Source: Phalacrocorax aristotelis
Lineage: Eukaryota; Chordata; Aves; Suliformes; Phalacrocoracidae
Length of the DNA: 64,000 nucleotides
Assembly (NCBI RefSeq): GCF_949628215.1
Contig: NC_134297.1
Span: forward strand, 7,006,001 to 7,070,000
Reading direction: 5' to 3'
Position 1 is the first letter of the stretch; each line of letters opens with the position of its first letter. The position numbers were made by a program, and so were the translations under genes. Below the pieces are notes generated by a model, which was not told where the DNA came from, searched no databases, and worked only from the letters and a program-made list of their open reading frames with translations. Of the stretch, positions 13,293-26,200 are shown one piece after another.

Positions 13293-16200
13293 ACTGAGGC
13301 TAAGAAAATGTTGTCAAAGAAAACCTCTGCATCTGCTGTAGTGATCTCGGATACAGAAGGCAGAAGGTGGCAGTTCAGGCATTTCTCTGGGAATGCTGAG
13401 CAGTATTTCTGACAGTGACACGGGGCTGGAAGGCCCTCGAAGTATGGCTATGCAAACAAACTAGGGTGCGATAAGCTGATACAGGTTTACAGCATATTAG
13501 CTGTTGTGTGGTAACTGCCAGTACTGTTGGTTTAACCCTGTATTAGTTTGGCCAGCCAGCCTGTCTTCACCTCACAGTTACTTAAAGGCTAAGCACGTAC
13601 ACCCGGACAGTTAACAAGTAATTTCACAGCTATACCTGAAGTTCAACGTGTTTCAGTTTCACAGCAGTAATGTGCACATCGCAGAAGTTCCCCACATTCG
13701 CTGAGATGCTCGGAGGCAGCCGTAATGAGTTTCTCAAAACCACTGTTAAAAAAAGTAACCACCCTGAAATTATCTTCCATTGTGGGCATGACAACATGTA
13801 GTGCATGGTTCACTTCCTTAATCTCAGTCAATTACTTTTCTCAACCCATATAAACATCAGCAGGGAAAAAGAAATTCTGCATATGTGTTAGTAATAAATT
13901 TAAAAATCAGGGCATAGCACTTAAGGGTTGACTTGACAGAAAATGGTAATTAAAAGCGTTCCAGCTGACAGTGCCCCTTTAATGAATTATTAGTAATGTT
14001 CTCCAAAAACATTTGATGGAAGACACCATAAGAGTTCTTACTTAAACCAATTTTCTGCATGATGCAGCTTCACTGCACAAGAGGGGGAAAATCTCCATTA
14101 CAGAATCAAATTACAAAAATAACAAAGTAATGGTTTGAATGATCAGGAAGTAACAGGTGCCCCTTCTGTACCAACTGCCTTTTTCCTGTACCACAGCCTT
14201 TTCCCATAGGTGCTTATCTAATAACCACCACCGTTTTCTTAAATTCTGTTAAAAAAGCCCAATAAGGTGCAGCGTAGAAGAGTTTTGGACATCGGCTTCT
14301 AACTTAACAAGCGTTGTAGATACAGACTGACCAGCTCAGTTTGAATGAGGAGACAGCAATGCCCAGGGGCTGATCCTTTTGGCTAACTCCTGATCATGCC
14401 AGAGGCTTCTGAGCGCTGCTGCGTGCTTTACACAAACTTCAAAATAGTCAGCTCGTGCTGGGCAGCAGCAGCAAGGCCGCTCTCCTTCTACGCGCAGTCT
14501 TACGGGTGCTTTGCACAAGAGCCTCGGCACACGCCGATACATCTGAGTAGATGTAATTTGCTGTTGTACATACCCACACAGCGTGGGCTGCTGGATCCTG
14601 ACCCTGCTTTGCTGTGCTCCTGAGGGCAGGGGAGCTGGCTCCTGGCTGAGGGGGTGTATCCTTGAGAGGGATGAGCAGAGGGCTTGGACTCTTGGGCTGG
14701 GGTCTCGGGTTGAAAAGCAGACGGCAGGCAGCTGTGGGAGTATGTGAGGGCTTGGAAACACAGCCCTGTTTAGTGGGAGCAATGTGTGGAGTGGGGAAGG
14801 AGGAGGGCAAAGGGCACTAAGTCTTAATCATGGATTTGTATTTGGGTGTGAAAGGGGACAGGGGCTGGGAGGTGGTGAGACAGGTGGTGGAAAGAGGCTC
14901 TCATGCCTCATTTCCTTTCACTGACTTTCTTGCTGGTTTCCAGCTCCATCCAGCTCTGTTGTTTGTCCTTGACTGTTTCAGGAGAAATGTAACAGAGAGC
15001 AGCTCCTGGAACCCAGGTTTCTTGGCAGCAGCTCTGTGGACCCACCCCTCCAGCTGGTAAGCAGTGATATTCTGGGGTAACAGGGTGGTTCCTGAAGGTG
15101 TGGGGGGATGGTCATGGTGAAAGCACTTTCTAGCCATGGAGTTCACAGCATCACACACCTGAAAGCTCTTCCTGCCTTTCAACTCTAATCAGCAGTTCAC
15201 CTTAACACTCGATAACTAAGGTGCATACTTTAGTGTCTGGACTGCAGTGGGAGCGAGGGGAGTTTGGGACAGGAACACTGATTTACCTTCCAGGCCAAGT
15301 TGCTACGTTGTCTGTCCCCTCAGCAGCACAATCCACCCAAAGATGGACTAGCACTATATACTCTGAGGCTCTATTTCTTGTCTGCAAAACACGACTGTAG
15401 TTCAGCCTGCAGCTTTTTAGTTAAGATTCAGAGGTTTTTGTTAGCCCACCCTGAATATCTTCGCAAGTCCTTTCTACAGACCAGGTAACTTGGGCCACAT
15501 TTAGGCTGCGGGTGGCTGATGAGTTTGCACACTCCATACCGAGTGCTCGCGGAGGTACGATGGTTTTATTTGTTTCACGACCCAGGCTTTTGACATGTGA
15601 ATGTGCTTCTCTGCAGCATCCCATGATAAACGCAAAGTAATTTAAGTTGGCTCATACTCTAATAATAAACTCTGTCTAATAAACACCTTCTGTGCTTTGG
15701 GGAGAAATGTGCACAGAGTAACCACGGAACAGGTAACAAACACCAAGATATTGTTTGAAGTCCTCGGAATTTCTGTCCCAAGGAGAAAAACAAGCAGTTA
15801 TACAAGTGACACGTGCATCATAGGACCCAGCTACCGCGCTCTGAATGGCCACCCTGTACGTGAATGTCTGCTCATATCAAGAGATAAAACAAGGAAGTTA
15901 ATCTCACTTCCTTTATTCATCTAAAATTTGGAGGTTATGTCTAACCTTGTCACCCAGGTTGCTCCTGCAACCTGGTGGTGGGCCAGTGAGATGGGATGCC
16001 ATGAGAAACAGCTCCTCGGGTCCTCATAGACACTATCTCTGGTGATTCTCTTAAATGATTTGCCTGGGCTTTTCTAACATTTTGAGGGGTAAAGTGAGGT
16101 GAGAGTAAGTCCTTCATTGCATTTACACCACTTTACTAGGACTCTGGAAATCTTAAATCACATCCCAGGGTCTGCCAAATAATTAAGTTCTGCATGAACT

Positions 16201-16944
16201 AGAGCAACCAATAGAAGGTTTTTTTAAAGCTTGTTTAAAACTGAGGTAAGAGCCTCACTTTTGGAAGTAATTTAGTCCCAGGTTTGAATTAAGCACTGAA
16301 CAGAAGCAGAAACTTAACTTAAAATAGGATCCTTGGTACCTAGAGCTGCTCATATAGCTGGAGGCACAGGCAAGTTCAGAGGAATAATTGGGTGGAAGCA
16401 ATTCACCTTGAGATGCCAGTTTCTAATGACCTAGAGGAACGCCGAGACACCTGAGCTACTAAGGTGGGCACTTCAATGAGTTCCCTCAGGTTGGTGGAAT
16501 TAATTGATATCACAGAAAATTCCAGCAAGACTTAAGCTCCTAAATGAAGGGGAAAGATGTAAGATGCCTGTGCAAGTTAAACTATATTTTCCACTGGAAA
16601 GGAGACAGTAGGCTATTTGTAAAGGGTATCTAAGAATTCAACATTCTTCTCACTTTTCTGTGTGGTTTTGTCTGGAACATAAGGACCTCCTGCAGGAAAT
16701 GCATTAGAGGCTGAACAATAAGAGGCAGAAAGAGCCACTGGGCACTTGGTGATAGTGTAATTTAAATACAGAGACTTGCACGGTGTAGGAACTCATAATA
16801 AATCTAAACTGAAGACTTTCATTTGTGAAAGTATCTGCAAATCAGCTTAACATTTGTCCATCTCAAAAAGCCATAGTATATTCCCCTCTGTTTCACTCCT
16901 TGCTGAGAATATTAAGATACTATGCACGCAGAAGCTTTTCTTCT

Positions 16945-16962
16945 TAATAATAATAATAATAA
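16945..16962. repeat. (AAT)n microsatellite
   Basis: Short perfect run of six AAT-type units. Its origin is unclear; several amniote SINEs end in such tails. Confidence 0.85.
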
Positions 16963-17139
16963 ACAAGTTTCTGCCAAGATAGCAACTGGGCATCTCTCAT
17001 TTATATTCTCCTAAAATCTGAGCTCCATTAAAATTCTGACTACAGCAAGCTGATGCCGTGTTGCCAGCCCGCAGCAACACATTCAAGAGGTCTCAAAGCT
17101 TTTTGCAGTCATTGAATTTATCCACACACCACCCTAGTT

Positions 17140-17252
17140 TCGCTTCCATCTTACGAGTAGATGGGGAAACAGACAAAGGGGAGAACGCTTGTCCCATAGT
17201 ACATGAAAAATGTGGAAAGCCAGGAACCGAGCTCAGATATTTGGACTCACCA
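17140..17252 (+). repeat. MIR-like SINE relic
   Basis: The blocks AGATGGGGAAACAGAC, GCTTGTCCCATAGTAC and GCCAGGAACCGAGCTC follow the MIR order (consensus ATGGGGAAACTGAG, CTTGCCCAAGGTCAC, GCCAGGATTCGAACC). A CAGATATTTGGACTC end matches the consensus CTGACTCC region. This is a diverged but collinear copy. Confidence 0.55.
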
Positions 17253-19679
17253 GGCAATGCTTCATAACTTGACTATGTTTCCTAGGTCCTGCAGCCAGAA
17301 GCCTTCTTATTAGGGCAGAGCAGTTTGTTTATGGGTTGAGATGCAATATGCTCACTAAATTGACTCTTTGCTGCAAAATAGCAAGGAACAGAATGCGCTG
17401 AATACTGGTCTCTGACCTTGGTAATAAGTTGATTTAATTGGATTTGATTTTTCAAATGTAACATCTCAAGTCAGCCATAAACTCTGGAATTAGCATATCA
17501 CATCTCAACACAGGAGAGATTTTAAAGTAGCATAAGGAGTTGAAGTCCATGCCCAATGAATTTCAAATTACATTGAGGATGAACTCAGCCATATGCATGT
17601 CAAACTAAAATTGTGCAGGCTCTGAGTGCATCAAGCAGCAAAGTTATTAATGGCTTACACTTCCTATTAAAGAATGCAAAGTAGCTATTTTGCACCCAGT
17701 TTGTTCATACGTCTCTTCACATCAATGACCCATGTGACGGGTCAATAATTCACTCAATGCATGCTGAAAGCCAAGGCTGCCTTGCAAGTCAATTACACTT
17801 ATAGAAATAATTAGGAACACAAAAGTAACTGGAGGATTGGAATAGAAAAAGCTCTGCTGGTGAAATACTGCGTACCCCAGGGACAGCAGACTCTGTCCCT
17901 GCCTTTAGATGTGCAGCTGGTGTTCCTCAATACCGTCAAAGGGCACTGTGCGTGCCCCTGAAAGCAGAAGTTACCCTTAAAAGGGGTGATTTTGAGTTTT
18001 TGGGTTTCAGGGAATAATCAGGTACTCATGTAACTAAAAGCTATTTGCTTCCTGCAGGAGATGTGAAAAAAAAATGTAGGACATTAGGCAAATAGCTGCT
18101 TACTGAGATTTGTTCCTCAAGATTTACTCCTGAAATTTGTTTAGCTTTCATGGCATTCAAGTGTAATAAATTACAGGAACGTTTTAACCTATCTACTAGG
18201 CACAAATGGACTCTAATTCAGACAGGCACAATTTGTTTCATTAGCCCTTGTATGAAAGAGCACCAAATGCCTTCAATTCCTCTGACTTCAGCTGGAAATC
18301 TCTGAAGTCAGGTTTTTCCACAATCCACGTCTTGGGACTGCAAACTGACTTTAAAAGCCATGGCAGGGGCTGCAGGCGATGCTGTACACCCCTCTGAAAG
18401 GCCCTGGAACGACAGCTGTTACCCACGACAGGATGCAGCAGCCAAGAAGAGCTGAGGGGAGGAAACTATTGAGCCTGTAATGGGACAAGATGTATCTAGA
18501 CAGCTTGGTTGAACATCACAGAATTCAGGCTTCAGGAACCAGGGGTAGGACAAAATCTGTCAGTCAAAGTCTGCGGTGCTGCCAGCACTTGTGATTGGAG
18601 CACTATATGATGAAAAGAAATCTTCCAAACTACTGGTGCCTGACACTGTCATTGTTGAACCCCAGCCGATTAATCACGCAGCGTCAGCCTGCCAGTGCCA
18701 ATCTACCGTGCAGCTGCTACATGACAGAGTTGCAACGCAGTGAGCAGACAAAGGAGCACGGAAGATCAACAGGTGATGTCTTTCTGTGTAAGCTCAGCAT
18801 GTCAGATGGACAGATACATAAAGGACCTCCTATGGGAGAGAGCCTGTATTATGCAAAGGGGTACAAGAAAACCTGCATCTGTTCAGGAATGCAATGAATC
18901 CTTTCCCTTTTTAACAATTCTATGGTTTCATCATTGGTTGCTTTGCTTTTTAGATGTACAGTAAGAATTAAGAGGCTCCATTTTCCCTCCCAGAGGCTCC
19001 CATTCCCTCTGTAGCCCACCTGACTGATTACAGCAATCAGTCATTACTTCTGAGGTAAAAAGCAAGTTCAAGAAAATTAAGTCCAAAATGCCTATTAGTG
19101 GAGAGCAAGTCTGGAACGATACTCCTCTCAACACATCTGCTGAAAAATTTCTGAATGACAGACAGGACACAGTCAGAGGAACCTAACATATGCTCACGGA
19201 GGAAATGGTCTGTTAATATTCCTGTCTAAGAGAAACTATTACCCTCAGTACAGAAAGCGAAGAAACAAGGACAGCCCGATTGCAAAACAATGACAGATCA
19301 AAGCAACTAGCAGGGAAGCAACGAGCAGACAGAAAAGCAGCAAAAGGACTAATAGTAGAAAAGACCTCTATAAGCTATATATGTGGGATTAATTTGTGAG
19401 AGGAGAGTTATTAAAGGAAGGGGGATGAGAAGTGCTAAGTAATAAGCAGTACAGAATTTATGCTGCAACACATCATGCCTTTAATCTCTGGTGACTGAGA
19501 CATGCAAGGACAGAAAACTATTGTACACGCAGTTCAGCGATATAGTCTATCCAAGGAGAGAATTACACATGCACACACACTTTCATCTTGAGAGAAACCT
19601 TCCTCACTTTGTTCTTTGTTCACCTTAAGAAAGCAATAGAATCAGGTATGAAAGAACTGCCTTCTATCTGGGGCAAAAA

Positions 19680-20255
19680 TAGCAATAATTTGTATTTATA
19701 GCACACCATTGCTTCTGAAAGATCTCAAAATACTTTACAAGTGACAGCTGTGCTCAGGGATCATTTCAGTTACTTCTGAAGCAACCTGCTACTGTAACAG
19801 GGAAGAGCAGTCCAAAAGTTGCTTTGTAATAAAATAACATTCACATCATGAAAAACCATTATCAACATTAGAATAGCCTCACAGGCGCATGTAAAGTAGT
19901 GGAATCATTCTTATTTCCTTTGCAGACAGGGAACAGGAGTTAGGAAGCAATGGAAACACTGAGACCACAGAGTCAGGACAGCAGCTCCACCGCTGCCTGT
20001 TGTCAGACCAAGGAATCCAGCTTTCTCCCCTTTGCATCATTAACGCTTTCAGGTGAAGCTGCAGGCTACTGCTGCAGAATGCAGCTACCACCTACCACGC
20101 CGTCTGGTACATCTCCAATGCTGCTCTCTCACAATCCCACCATCTGAGAAATGCTCAGGGCTGGGGTTCCCAACGGGAACCTGGCAAAGCAGGGATTTGA
20201 ATCTGGCTTATCAAGACCAACGTGACAGTCCTATCTACTGCAGCCCAGCCCAGCC
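19680..20255 (+). repeat. Long MIR-like amniote SINE relic, split in collinear blocks
   Basis: Three blocks lie in consensus order on the plus strand. Block 1 (19682-19742) has TTTGTATTTATAGCAC and a GATCTCAAAATACTTTACAA segment, the head of the amniote MIR-type repeat. Block 2 (19877-19935) has CCTCACAGG, a run of TTATT and GCAGACAGGGAACA, matching the central part. Block 3 (20182-20255) has GCAAAGCAGGGATTTGAA and CAGTCCTATCTACTGCA, matching the tail. About 140 and 250 bp of unmatched DNA separate the blocks, either inserted or diverged. Confidence 0.6.
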
Positions 20256-23200
20256 ATCAAAGTCACCTTGACAACGACAAAAGCCTGGGATGACAAAATT
20301 ACAGCCTAGCTGAAGCTAAGGACTGCAATAGGACAGTGTTCTTAATGCTACCTGAAAATATTCCCAGACTGCTGACTGGGACAATCACCCGCGACGCTGT
20401 TTACCCCGGCGCTATGAGCAGGTGTAAGGTGGCAGCAGAGCAACACTACTGCAGCCTGCGATTCGCACCATGACTCACAAACACCTGGTCGGAGCACTGA
20501 CAAGCTGCGGGCAGTCTCCATCAAAAAAGCACAGTGGCAGAATTCAAAGGAACTCTTCCAACTGCAGCATCATCCAGGTTAGGTGCTCATTTGCCTTTCC
20601 CTCATCTTCCTCAGGGTCACACAGAGGAAGCCTTACAGAGCTGACAAAGAGTACACCAACACCTGTCTCCAAGGCTGCCGGAGCCTCCGGTGTACGACCA
20701 CACAGCAGGGCTGGCAAGGCTGCGGTGGTCTGTTCTGAATATTCTTTTACTGGGCCTCTCCTCTGGAGCTGGAATTGGCAGCTCCCTGTGATGCGAACTA
20801 CTGCAAGATGACTTTATATCATGGCAGCATTTGTTTTCTTGGTTCAGCTCCTTTAGCAGAGTGCAGAGAGAGCAACCTCATGCTTTTCTCACGCACTGAG
20901 TAAGCAAGAACCTTTTTCCAACCACATTGAAAACTGTTGCAACAGCACTAAATGTTTTCTGTCAGCAATCTTCCCCACACCCAGGGCTGGGTCCTTTCGG
21001 GGTGGCATGAAGGCACTATCGGTTTAAATTTACTGATACTTTGGAAAGAAAGAGGGTACGTGAATGGAAGCTGTTATACGACAAGGTAGCGCCGAGTACT
21101 GAGATACCTTGAGGTTAGATGCCGAAGCAGGGTCAGAACCGTCACAGCATTCGGAGGTGGTTTTGCCTTGGGTCGCTGATACCCAAGTCAGCTGCCTCTC
21201 AGCCTTCCGGGCTCCTGCAGAAAGCCTTTTTGCCACACCATGCTGGTGACTGAGACTTGACATTGCCACCCTGTAGAAACAAATTGCAAGTTAATGATTC
21301 AACCCCTTAAATACTTCAGCAAAGAAAAACAAAATGAGAGAATGCGAATTGACTCACATGACTCTGTCCATTTTCCCTGGGACTTTTACAGTTGGTGTTG
21401 ACGCAGCACTGCCTCCCCAGCCCGCATCTTACTGCGGTATAGATCTTTGTGTATGGACAGCTTCTGCTCTCAGTCACGCAGGTGAGAACTTGTTACAGTC
21501 TGCCTTTCTCATGCGTTTAGAGAGCAGTGCCTTTTTCTGCCAACGGAGAAGAAAAGTCACTAGGCAAACCTGCCTTTCTTCTTTCGAAAGTCACAACAAA
21601 AAGCAAAATTTTATTTTGAAGACTTCTCAGTAAATCAAAATTAATTCTCCTGAAGTAGAATACAAAATTAGCATCACACTGTTGGCGAGTTAAATCCCTA
21701 ATTTGTTTCTCTTGCAACCACCACATCACACACAACTCCACTGCCATGAGAATCCTTTTCTTTTTCCTTTTTGACCAAAGAAAACAGTCCCAAAAGATAC
21801 ACTTTGCTTGAGAAATAATTTCTCCCAGAGAGCCACTTCCTACTGAAAGTTTAATACTTTCAGTGGAAACCTAATTGTCTGAAAACAGAAGTAGTTCTGT
21901 TGGGAAATCCTGCTGTACTGTAAAGACAGCTTAGCTCCCAGTTCCCAGAGGGAGAAACCCAGCCCGACGGCGTAGCTCATGACACACCCTGAAGTGGATC
22001 ATCTGCTGCACAGGGATTCTCTGTCACAGTAGAAGGTGCGATGGGAGATACAGTCTAGCCGTGGAATTATTCTGGCACTACAAAAATACCAAATAATGAT
22101 GTTTTCTTGAGTGCCTATGAAGTGAGCATTGCTGCAGAGTCTGGACAGAGCTGTTTTACACGTGCCATGTTTCTAGCAAGTGGCAGAAAGGGAGTGCCTG
22201 TGGGCGAGGGCTGGCCTCTTGCCTCCGCGGCACACGGCGCAGGAGGAGACACTACGTCTGTAAATTTACCTTAAGGGCGTTTGCTTATTTGAGGCATGGC
22301 ATTTGCTCTCCAGTCAGCTGAAGTCTTTAGACTCTCTCCCCCAGTAAGTGTAGTCGCGGATTAATTTTGTGTGCAGCACTAATCACAATATTATTAATTG
22401 CTACCAATGACAGTAATGGCTTTATTGCTGTAAAACCTTTATTTATACACCTGAAGTAAGTGTTTTAACCTTTGAGGACCCCAAACACTCCTGAGCATGA
22501 TTTGCTTGAGTCTCCACTGCTGCAGCTCCTGTTCTTTCATTTATTCATTTGCCTGTGTTCTCATGAATTAATTATTTCTTCAAGTCAGCTTTGTGAGGGG
22601 AAACTGCAGCCTACCTTTTCTAACCACAGCATAGTGCAAGCAACGTTCCTGGATGCAATTGGCTACTGTTCGTTATCACTGAAACCTTATTGGAAGCGTG
22701 ACTCCGAGGTGCACTCAGGTAACACTAGGGCTGCTCAGCAGCAGGTAGCAAACCCTACAAAACATATACAAACCATAATGAGAAGGAAGATCCCATTTTC
22801 AGGCAGAGGTTTGGAAACCTCCAGGCTGGCAAGGCATTACAGCAGTCTTGCTGAAGTGACTTACTCCCTTAAGTAGCCAACAGCTCCTGCAGAGTCCATA
22901 CATCCCATATATGTCAGAGCATACCTGTTTCCTTCCCTTAAAAATCAGGACATGGGAGAAGCAAGGGAGGGGATAACACGTGTCCTTGTTAGATCACCGC
23001 CAGGGTGGCTGGAACAATCCTGGTGCACCCAGTTTAAAAGACAGAAGGATGAACCTTCCCTCCCCTCCAGTGGCAGAGGAAAGTTAGGCACTTAAGAGGA
23101 CTTCTATCATTAGGGACTCGCATAAAGCTGGCTAGATTATACCTGTGTGCTTCCAGTAATCTGAGATGAAAGATACCCATCCTAGAGACGTTTCATATTC

Positions 23201-26200
23201 ACAGTGGATATCGTAATTTAATGCCCAGCCCACAGGTAGGCAGGTACCACTTTGCCTTCCCTGCTGAAACACGCCATCACTGCAATGGAAAAGGGCAGCT
23301 CTCTGACCTCTTACAGTAATCCTACTTAGCAGGGGAGAGGGCAAGGCAGGGGATAAGGTCCTTCGGTGTATCCACTGGAAATTCCAGATGGACTTTAGGT
23401 TGGCAAAATGTAGTCACTTGGACTAGAGCTGTGACAAGACTCCCAGATTAGCACGCGGAGCTGGATTGAAGAATCGTACTTCCCAGATGGAACTGGAATT
23501 TCAGTCAGCACTTCGGAGGCATAGCCATTGCGTTCAGTGCTCAGATCTGCTATCAGGAATAAACACTTAATGACCACATTGCCAGGTCCAAGAAGAAGGC
23601 TGCCTGGGTCAGCTTGCCAGTGCCAGCAGGTCTGGTCCCTTTGCTAGTGTGTCCCTCAAAAAGATAAAGCAGGCACGGATAATGGTGTAAATCAGATTAC
23701 TTTTAGACATACACCTAGGGCTGACTAGCTGCTTTAGGCGAGTTTATATTCTTGCTGTACTTACAACTGATTCAATAGAGGGCCAGCTCTCTCTGCCAGT
23801 CCTTGATTCTGATATGATTTTGATATAAGCAGCGGGACAGGGAGATGGGATGCTGCAATCGTCATCCCATCACAACAGGCACATTCCTGCTCCACCCAGG
23901 GAAGATAGTGAAGGGCAGATGAGCTACACTCTCCAAAGGTCCCAGTAGTGAAGCAGCCAGCAAATAATACACCACGAGACTAAGTGGTATTGCTCGCTTT
24001 TCTAATAAAAAAGGATTTTATAAGGTATTAGGGATTGGATATTTCACATACTTTGTTCAGAAAAAGTTCAACAAAAAGAAAAACACAGAAAGGGCTGAAA
24101 GAAGATCTGAGTTTTGAAAAGACCTGAACAGGACTGGAAAAAAATAATCCTTTAACACTGTATCCCCCTTTCTTCTACCTAAGCTTCTTAGAACTTCCTC
24201 TGAATCCCTAACAAAGACATGTTTCTAACAAAAGCTGCAGGTTCAGTGGGCTGCTTTTCATTTATGCTGGCTCCCCCTAATGATTCGGTTCTGCCAACTT
24301 TGCTCATACATCCATTGCTGTGAGGGAGGAAATACATGTGAAGCCAGGGATAGCAGAGCTTCGGTGAAATAGCAGGTGGCAGAACTTTGCTCTTGTCAGG
24401 CCCCCTCAAATTTAAAGACCTTCCCCTTCCGTCACTCACTGATCTCCTCAAGTGCCGCACGTGGCTCAGATTAAAGCCATTTCCCTGGATTAATGAGCTC
24501 CACACACAGCGCTGCATGAAGGACTTACCCAAAGAACAATTAAAGCGCCTGGTCATTATCCCCCGCATTCAAAATTTTTCAAAACAAAACAATTGAAAGC
24601 AAGTAAGAGCAAAGAGGACCACTCAGTTACATTTCTGGGTGAGCAGAGGAACTCCAGCTGGTACGTAGCAATCAGGAACTGTAATGATTGTTGTTACCTA
24701 CTTGCAGGAATGCAGAGAAAGGAAAAGGCACCTGTTAAGAACTAGCTTTCTGGGTATTTGTCAAATATTCTGGGTAGAGGGACTGACAGATTAGTTAGGA
24801 AGGATCAGGAATTTGAGAACGGAAATCTAAAAGTTTCTGCTTGCTGATCACTGCAAAATAAGAGACTGGAACAGGGAAGTGGAGACGCCTTGTTTTCATA
24901 GCTAACCTTAACATGTCATCTTTATTCACTGGTTAGTTTTATTAGTGAATGCCTCATTGTTTAAGATTACAGGCAGCGCAGCGCACCTTCTATAAACACA
25001 TTATGCCTGGGGATAGCAGCAACTCTGCTACTCCTGCAACAAGGAATTTCACATGCAAGACAGACAGCAATACCGTGTTCATTTGGGCCCAACAGGAAAC
25101 ATACCCTGGTAAATATTAGCTAAGATGCAGTTGGGTTACCTTCGCGGATTTAAACCAAAAGGACTTTTAAGTGCTGTATTGTATAACTCGCTTTACATAA
25201 TCTCCTCTAGACAGTCTGCGATATACTTGCAGCATGCTTACACAGGAGGGAATTTTTCCTCCTGGTGAAGCAAATCAACACACTTCAGTTGTGTGTGGGA
25301 GCAAGAAAGATTTGTTGAAGGGAGAATTCCTTTGTCATCCTGCCTGAAGAAGGGTATAATTCTTCTGCCTCTTTGATCTGCTTGGGGGTAGCTTGAGCAT
25401 GGCTTATAAAACAGCCTCTGAAAAGGGTGTGTAATATTTAAAAAGGCAGGAAAAGAATGGTAATGTTGGGGATCTGTTTTCAAGGTTCCAGTCTGATGAC
25501 CATGCCAATTAGCTCGCTCTCATCTCTTCCATGATTAACGTCTCTTGAACTGTATGTCCAAATCCTTGGTCAAATTCCCAAAGATCCCCGATCGAGGCTC
25601 AGACCTACCAGAATTGTGGTAGCAATTTATCATAACCCCTGGCATGATAAGACGGGTAGGTTAGAAACCAGAATTTTTCCTTCAGATTTCTTCCCTTCCC
25701 ATCTATCCACTAGGATTAGGATCAAGTCTGCTGTGGCTCACGTACGCCAAAGGCACACGCCTGCACAAGGCATTTGGCACACTGTGTCTATGCTAGAAAT
25801 GACAGTCGGTGTTCTCATTATTGCAGAAAAGGACAAAATTAGTACTAATGACAGTTGAAGCTGCATGTTTTTGCAGAAGAAATAGGGGTGTTGAAAGCTA
25901 AAAACTGGAAAACTTCTTGGAGTAGTGTGTTACACAGCAATACTTCATTTTTGCTCAAACTATGCATTAACATGAACGTATTAAAAGTGCCTCAGGAAAC
26001 TAAAACTTGAGGGTTGGTTCGAAAGTGACCTCATTCCTCCCTTCTTTGGACACGTGCTTAAAGTTTAACCTTTGTCAGCTACATCTACAACCAATAAATT
26101 CAACAGCAAATGTTTAAAACAGTGAAAAGCTACATTACAACAAAAGTGACCTTCATTTTTTCATCCTAATTTTAATGAGCAGACGAGAAAGGTGATTTCA

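Noticed and set aside
26008-26040. GGTTGGTTCGAAAGTGACCT resembles a mariner terminal repeat
   Set aside because: No matching inverted terminus or TA target duplication could be found nearby, so one 20-bp resemblance is not enough.
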